From contig JAZRZL010000041.1 of the NCBI GenBank assembly GCA_045601345.1, positions 1-8,842 of the forward strand: a stretch of DNA of 8,842 bases, given 5' to 3'. A model generated the notes under the pieces. That model did no database searches. It saw nothing but the letters and a program-made list of their open reading frames with translations, and had not been told where the DNA came from. Within the stretch, counting starts at the first letter, position 1, and each line of letters starts with the position of its first letter. The position numbers were made by a program, and so were the translations under genes. The stretch comes from SVMC01 sp045601345 (GTDB lineage Bacteria; Bacillota; Clostridia; Oscillospirales; Oscillospiraceae). Of this stretch, positions 6,126-8,842 are shown piece by piece.

Positions 6126-7447
6126 CCCACGGCCTCCGTTCCTTCCACTACGGCAATTTCAGGATTGGTCAGAACACCGTCCACCCAGCCCTCATCAACA
6201 AATTCCTCTGCTGGCATACCGTCCTCATAGACTTCCGTATCGAATTCGCCCAAATCGCCGCCGTCCTCCGGCATTTCCTCGTCAAGCTCTATCGGTTCAC
6301 CGGGATAGCGCACAGGAGCACCTTCGGAGCAGGTCTCATCGGGATAAGCGATATAATCTTCCAGGATCAGGCCATCCATGATTTCATAGCTGTCCATATC
6401 AATATTATAGTTGCCAAGCGTAACATAGCGCTTTTCAAGCTTGTCCCTCTCGTTGGCTACCCATACCCATGGTGAGGAATCCAAGTCGGAGATATAGTAG
6501 GAGGGTAAATAGAAGCTATCCGAGCTATCATTGCCTTGTGTCTGGCCGTTGTCGGGTTCAATATAGAGGTGCTGACCGAGCATCAGGCCTTCATCGCCAT
6601 TCAAGCGAACATAGAAATTATACTTGCTGGAAGTGGTCATTTCATCGGAGGGCATATAATAATAGTTGTCATTGCTGGTAACAGGATTCTCAAAATCTAC
6701 CATGGAAACCACACCCGTCCAAAACAGGGTCTCATCGGTACGGGAGCGGAGAATCACCGGCGTACCCTCGGAAAGATTCATTGCGTTCTGCTCATTGATG
6801 GTACCCTTCACGCGGAGATCGCCCTCTTCTGTGATGGACATAAAGGGCAGCGGCTGACCGGTTGTGGGATCATAATCGTTGATACCGTTGTTAATGGCCT
6901 TTATATGGCCGGACACGGGACTGAGCACACTGGCAGCGGAGAGTTTGGTTTTGGTTCGCTCAATTTCCTTTTTCTTGGAGGAAATGTTGAATTCCGCCTC
7001 CTTGACATCCAGCTCAAGCTGCTGAATTTCAAGGGTATACTTCAGCTTATCCGCAGAGGCGGCAGTTTTCTGCTGCTTTTCCAGTGCGGTGATCTGCGAC
7101 TTTTTGGTGGTGACGTTGTTGTTCATCTGCTCCACCTCAAGCTGCATACGCTCAATTTCAATGGAAAGACTGTCGGTCTCATAGGTAAAAAGTACCTGCC
7201 CTTTACTTACTGCATCACCGGCACTGACGGAAATTTCCTTAATTTCCATATCCGCATTCTTTTCTACATTGACTGTCTCACCCGCTTCCACAACACCGGC
7301 GAAACGGTTGACCGTTCCAACAGGCCCGATGCCTACAATTTCAGATACAGATGTGACAGATACCTTCGAGCCGGACTCGTTGCAGCCAGCCAGACACAGG
7401 GCAAATATGACGATGAACAGAGCGATGCCTGTAAATTTTTTCCTCAT
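6122..7447 (-). CDS. Lipoprotein HlyD/MacA-type adaptor, first gene of the ABC operon
   Basis: This is a 441-residue membrane fusion protein anchored as a lipoprotein. The signal peptide MRKKFTGIALFIVIFALCLAGC contains lipobox LAGC with lipidated Cys22. It continues with the first lipoyl half (about 60-93), a long coiled-coil hairpin (94-170, rich in Glu/Lys/Gln), the second lipoyl half (171-206, with SPVSGHIKAI), a beta-barrel (210-300), a membrane-proximal domain (310-375) and an acidic C-terminal tail (376-441). Unlike the second adaptor, its hairpin is uninterrupted. AAAGGAGG at 7457-7464 lies 9 bases before the ATG. It overlaps the ATPase gene by four bases (ATGA), so the genes are translationally coupled. 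MacA-like adaptors stimulate the ATPase and gate substrate passage in relatives. Having this adaptor plus a membrane-anchored one in a single operon is noteworthy. Confidence 0.9.
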   Translation of the reverse strand: MRKKFTGIALFIVIFALCLAGCNESGSKVSVTSVSEIVGIGPVGTVNRFAGVVEAGETVNVEKNADMEIKEISVSAGDAVSKGQVLFTYETDSLSIEIERMQLEVEQMNNNVTTKKSQITALEKQQKTAASADKLKYTLEIQQLELDVKEAEFNISSKKKEIERTKTKLSAASVLSPVSGHIKAINNGINDYDPTTGQPLPFMSITEEGDLRVKGTINEQNAMNLSEGTPVILRSRTDETLFWTGVVSMVDFENPVTSNDNYYYMPSDEMTTSSKYNFYVRLNGDEGLMLGQHLYIEPDNGQTQGNDSSDSFYLPSYYISDLDSSPWVWVANERDKLEKRYVTLGNYNIDMDSYEIMDGLILEDYIAYPDETCSEGAPVRYPGEPIELDEEMPEDGGDLGEFDTEVYEDGMPAEEFVDEGWVDGVLTNPEIAVVEGTEAVG

Positions 7448-7508
7448 AAAGTCGTTCCTCCTTTATTTACTGATCGGAAAGACAGCTACACTTCTCACAA
7501 TCTTGACT

Positions 7509-7536
7509 ATTATATCATATTCCCTCGCATTTTCAA
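7509..7536 (-). promoter_or_regulatory. Promoter of the ABC exporter operon
   Basis: On the minus strand TTGAAA (7531-7536) is spaced 16 bases from a perfect TATAAT (7509-7514), with TGA before it as an extended -10. The predicted start near 7502 gives a leader of about 55 bases to the ATG at 7447. No other good promoter was seen within the four tightly packed genes, so it probably drives all of them. No clear operator repeat was seen at the -10. Confidence 0.7.
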
Positions 7537-7634
7537 AGCACCTGTGCAAAGGAATCATAAGGTTTTTTTGTAAAAAATTTGTGACGTTCCCTAATCCTGA
7601 CAACAAGCAGCGGTACGCTCCCTCAAAGAAAAAA

Positions 7635-7659
7635 CAAACTTTTTTGCAAAAAAAGTTTG
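7635..7659. repeat. AT-rich palindrome in the divergent control region
   Basis: CAAACTTTTTT (7635-7645) pairs perfectly with AAAAAAGTTTG (7649-7659) around a GCA loop. On the plus strand it is followed by ACTTTTTCTG, so it could be a weak terminator. It also abuts the TTGACT -35 element of the rplU promoter, so it could be a regulatory or structural site separating the two divergent units. Confidence 0.5.
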
Positions 7660-7685
7660 ACTTTTTCTGTCTCAAATGATAAGAT
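7657..7685 (+). promoter_or_regulatory. Promoter of rplU-prp-rpmA
   Basis: TTGACT (7657-7662) lies 17 bases before TAAGAT (7680-7685), with TGA preceding the -10 as an extended element. The predicted start near 7692 yields a leader of about 79 bases before rplU. The -35 overlaps the right arm of the AT-rich palindrome. Confidence 0.6.
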
Positions 7686-7691
7686 AATCAG

Positions 7692-7770
7692 GCCGCATTG
7701 AAGGGGTAGAAGCTGAGGTATGCCCTCACACCCCCAGAGCGAGACTACAAAAAAGGTAGGTGCTAAATCC
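7692..7770 (+). promoter_or_regulatory. Probable L21 (rplU) autoregulatory leader RNA
   Basis: The untranslated leader folds into a two-part hairpin. Outer stem GGGGT (7703-7707) pairs with ACCCC (7730-7734); inner stem TGAGG (7714-7718) pairs with CCTCA (7724-7728) around a TATGC loop, with an asymmetric internal loop AGAAGC opposite one C. Structured L21 leaders are known upstream of rplU in Firmicutes, where the ribosomal protein is thought to bind its own mRNA. Position and structure fit, but I cannot run a covariance model, so the family assignment is an inference. Confidence 0.5.
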
Positions 7771-8082
7771 ATGCAGGCTATTATCGTTACCGGCGGCAAG
7801 CAGTACAGCGTGAAGGAGGGCGACGAGCTCTTCATCGAAAAGCTGAACGCGCAGGCCGAAGACACCGTGATCTTCGATCAGGTTCTGGCAATTGTGGACG
7901 GCGAATATTCCACTTTTGGCAAGCCCGTTGTCAGTGATGCTAAGGTTGAGGCGAAGGTTCTGAAGAACGGCAAGGCCAAGAAGGTCATCGTCTTCAAGTA
8001 TCGCCCCAAGAAGGACTCCAAGTCCCTCCGCGGCCACAGACAGCCGTACACCAAGGTCAAAATTGAAAAGATCGTTCTGTAA
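7771..8082 (+). CDS. rplU: 50S ribosomal protein L21
   Basis: This 103-residue protein has the standard bacterial L21 length. It begins MQAIIVTGGKQYSVKEGDE, contains the family segments FDQVLAIVDG and VIVFKYRPKK, and ends with the GHRQPYTKVKIEKI signature. L21 binds 23S rRNA in the large subunit. The start at 7771 is chosen by alignment with the family; an upstream in-frame ATG at 7720 lies inside the structured leader. The ribosome binding site is weak and atypical (GGTAGGTG, 7755-7762), which fits control by the leader. It is the first gene of the conserved rplU-prp-rpmA operon. Confidence 0.98.
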   Translation: MQAIIVTGGKQYSVKEGDELFIEKLNAQAEDTVIFDQVLAIVDGEYSTFGKPVVSDAKVEAKVLKNGKAKKVIVFKYRPKKDSKSLRGHRQPYTKVKIEKIVL

Positions 8083-8085
8083 GCT

Positions 8086-8409
8086 ATGACGAAGGTTGAA
8101 TTTTTCAACGAGGACGGCAGAATCACAGGGTTCCGCTGCTCCGGCCACAGCGGCTATGCAGAGGAAGGCAGCGACATCGTTTGCGCCGCCGTCTCCACAG
8201 CCGTAACATTCGCTTCCGACACCATTACCGAGGTGCTCGGCGAGCGTGCCAAAACCAAAGTTGATCCCGACAATGCCGAGATCACCCTGAAGCTTCCCGT
8301 CACCTGTGAGGAGGAAGATGCCGTACAGGCGATCCTCACCGGAATGATGCTTACTTTAAGCCATTGGCGGGATGAGTATCCAGATTATATCGAAGTTATG
8401 GAGGTGTAA
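8086..8409 (+). CDS. prp: Ribosomal-processing cysteine protease Prp
   Basis: This 107-residue protein matches the Prp (YsxB) family. The conserved block GHSGYAEEGSDIVCAAVS supplies the catalytic dyad His21 and Cys33, equivalent to His22 and Cys34 of the S. aureus enzyme. Prp removes the short N-terminal extension of ribosomal protein L27 before or during large-subunit assembly, and is found in Firmicutes and related groups whose L27 carries that extension. It starts 3 bases after the rplU stop without a strong ribosome binding site, so translation is probably coupled to rplU. Its substrate gene, rpmA, begins 4 bases downstream. Confidence 0.95.
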   Translation: MTKVEFFNEDGRITGFRCSGHSGYAEEGSDIVCAAVSTAVTFASDTITEVLGERAKTKVDPDNAEITLKLPVTCEEEDAVQAILTGMMLTLSHWRDEYPDYIEVMEV

Positions 8410-8413
8410 CATC

Positions 8414-8695
8414 ATGCTGAACATCAGTTTACAGTTCTTCGCACATAAGAAGGGCGGCGGCTCCACCAAGAACGGCCGTGACTCCGAGTCCAAGAGACTG
8501 GGCGTGAAGCGTGCGGACGGTCAGTTCGTTCTGGCCGGCAACATTCTGGTTCGCCAGAGAGGCACGCATATCCATCCCGGCACCAACGTCGGCATGGGCA
8601 GCGACAACACCCTCTTCGCTCTCATTGACGGCAAGGTCAAGTTCGAGCGCCTGGGCAAGGATCGCAAGCAGTGCTCCGTTTACGCAGAACAGTAA
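8414..8695 (+). CDS. rpmA: 50S ribosomal protein L27 with Prp-cleaved N-terminal extension
   Basis: This 93-residue L27 begins MLNISLQFFAHKKGGGST. Prp is expected to cut after the FF, leaving AHKKGGGST, whose flexible end reaches the peptidyl-transferase centre. Later segments (GRDSESKRLGVKRADGQ, GNILVRQRGTHIHPGTNVG, DNTLFALIDG) are family signatures. The start at 8414 is set by GGAGGTG at 8400-8406, seven bases upstream and inside the end of prp, and by the conserved N-terminus; an in-frame ATG at 8372 is a shadow within prp. A terminator follows 6 bases after the stop. obgE, which often comes next in Firmicutes, is not seen directly after it. Confidence 0.98.
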   Translation: MLNISLQFFAHKKGGGSTKNGRDSESKRLGVKRADGQFVLAGNILVRQRGTHIHPGTNVGMGSDNTLFALIDGKVKFERLGKDRKQCSVYAEQ

Positions 8696-8701
8696 TTACG
8701 C

Positions 8702-8734
8702 AAAGGGGCTGTCTCAAAACGAGGCAGCCCCTTT
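8702..8734 (+). terminator. Intrinsic terminator after rpmA
   Basis: A 14-bp stem, AAAGGGGCTGTCTC (8702-8715) with GAGGCAGCCCCTTT (8721-8734) and one G-U pair, encloses an AAAAC loop. The T-tract is partly built into the stem (CCTTTCC), so it may act in both directions. It belongs to the same sequence family as the hairpins at 1471-1505 and 1835-1860. Confidence 0.8.
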
Positions 8735-8749
8735 CCTACGAAAAAACAG

Positions 8750-8776
8750 CGGACGGTACTATGAAAATACCGTCCG
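8750..8776 (-). terminator. Second hairpin past rpmA, minus-strand terminator-like
   Basis: A perfect 9-bp stem, CGGACGGTA (8750-8758) with TACCGTCCG (8768-8776), has a 9-base loop. On the minus strand it is followed by CTGTTTTTTCG, a good U-tract, so it could stop transcription entering from the right. No minus-strand gene is visible in the 66 bases to its right, and it also sits just upstream of a possible plus-strand promoter, so an operator role is an alternative. Confidence 0.4.
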
Positions 8777-8794
8777 ATGGCTTATAATATTGGT

Positions 8795-8842
8795 ATGAAA
8801 CAAAACAATAAGCAGGTAGATTATACAGCATACGGGACTGGA
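8795..8842 (+). CDS. Possible start of a new gene (partial, possibly leaderless)
   Basis: From ATG at 8795 an open frame runs to the window end with 16 codons, MKQNNKQVDYTAYGTG, which I do not recognise. No ribosome binding site precedes it. TATAAT at 8783-8788 would place the transcription start on or beside the A of this ATG, as in leaderless mRNAs. No good -35 was seen. The true start could instead lie downstream, outside the window. Confidence 0.35.
   Translation, partial: MKQNNKQVDYTAYGTG

Noticed and set aside
7463..7675. Minus-strand 70-codon open frame in the divergent region
   Set aside because: It runs through the AT-rich palindrome and the predicted exporter promoter, resembles no family, and has low-complexity Phe/Lys content.

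Overview
The window looks like chromosome from a low-to-moderate GC, Gram-positive Clostridia-type bacterium, plausibly an Oscillospiraceae/Ruminococcaceae gut commensal. The reasons are: AGGAGG-type ribosome binding sites; the rplU-prp-rpmA order with a Prp-cleavable N-terminal extension on L27 (a Firmicutes and Fusobacteria trait); SLH modules ending in a CTRAQ motif; and a MacB/YknXYZ-type exporter whose adaptors are a lipoprotein and a membrane-anchored protein. The species cannot be named from sequence reading alone.

Layout. Bases 2-157 are the 3' end of an SLH-domain surface protein on the plus strand, closed by a strong terminator (215-264). A plus-strand pair follows: a FlK-like hotdog thioesterase (340-726) and a HAD-family phosphatase with a TTG start (804-1457). 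Bases 1458-1867 hold no intact gene. On the minus strand they carry a degraded SLH C-terminal module (1525-1701) behind a near-consensus promoter, and two terminator-like hairpins. Bases 1868-7447 are a four-gene minus-strand operon, transcribed from right to left from a promoter at 7509-7536: lipoprotein adaptor, ATPase, membrane-anchored adaptor, MacB-type permease. The genes are tightly packed, with an ATGA overlap, an 11-nt overlap and a 9-nt gap. Bases 7448-7770 are a divergent control region, followed on the plus strand by rplU (L21, with a probable autoregulatory leader), prp and rpmA (L27), then a terminator. The last 48 bases may begin another plus-strand gene.

How the genes work together. 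The ABC operon encodes one exporter: the ATPase powers the FtsX-like permease, and two different adaptors act on the outer face. The second adaptor is the most unusual gene here. About 300 residues, made of Thr/Asn/Lys repeats, an acidic linker, a small globular domain and a 12-unit DDPSG-type repeat, sit between the two helices of its coiled-coil hairpin, where the hairpin tip would normally be. The ATPase and the lipoprotein adaptor carry acidic C-terminal tails. The cargo is unknown, and no regulator or peptide precursor was found in the window. In the ribosomal operon, Prp removes the N-terminal extension of L27 encoded directly after it.

No clearly new defence or mobile system was found. 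The best candidates for undescribed biology are the tip insertion and two-adaptor architecture, and a family of three related terminator hairpins.
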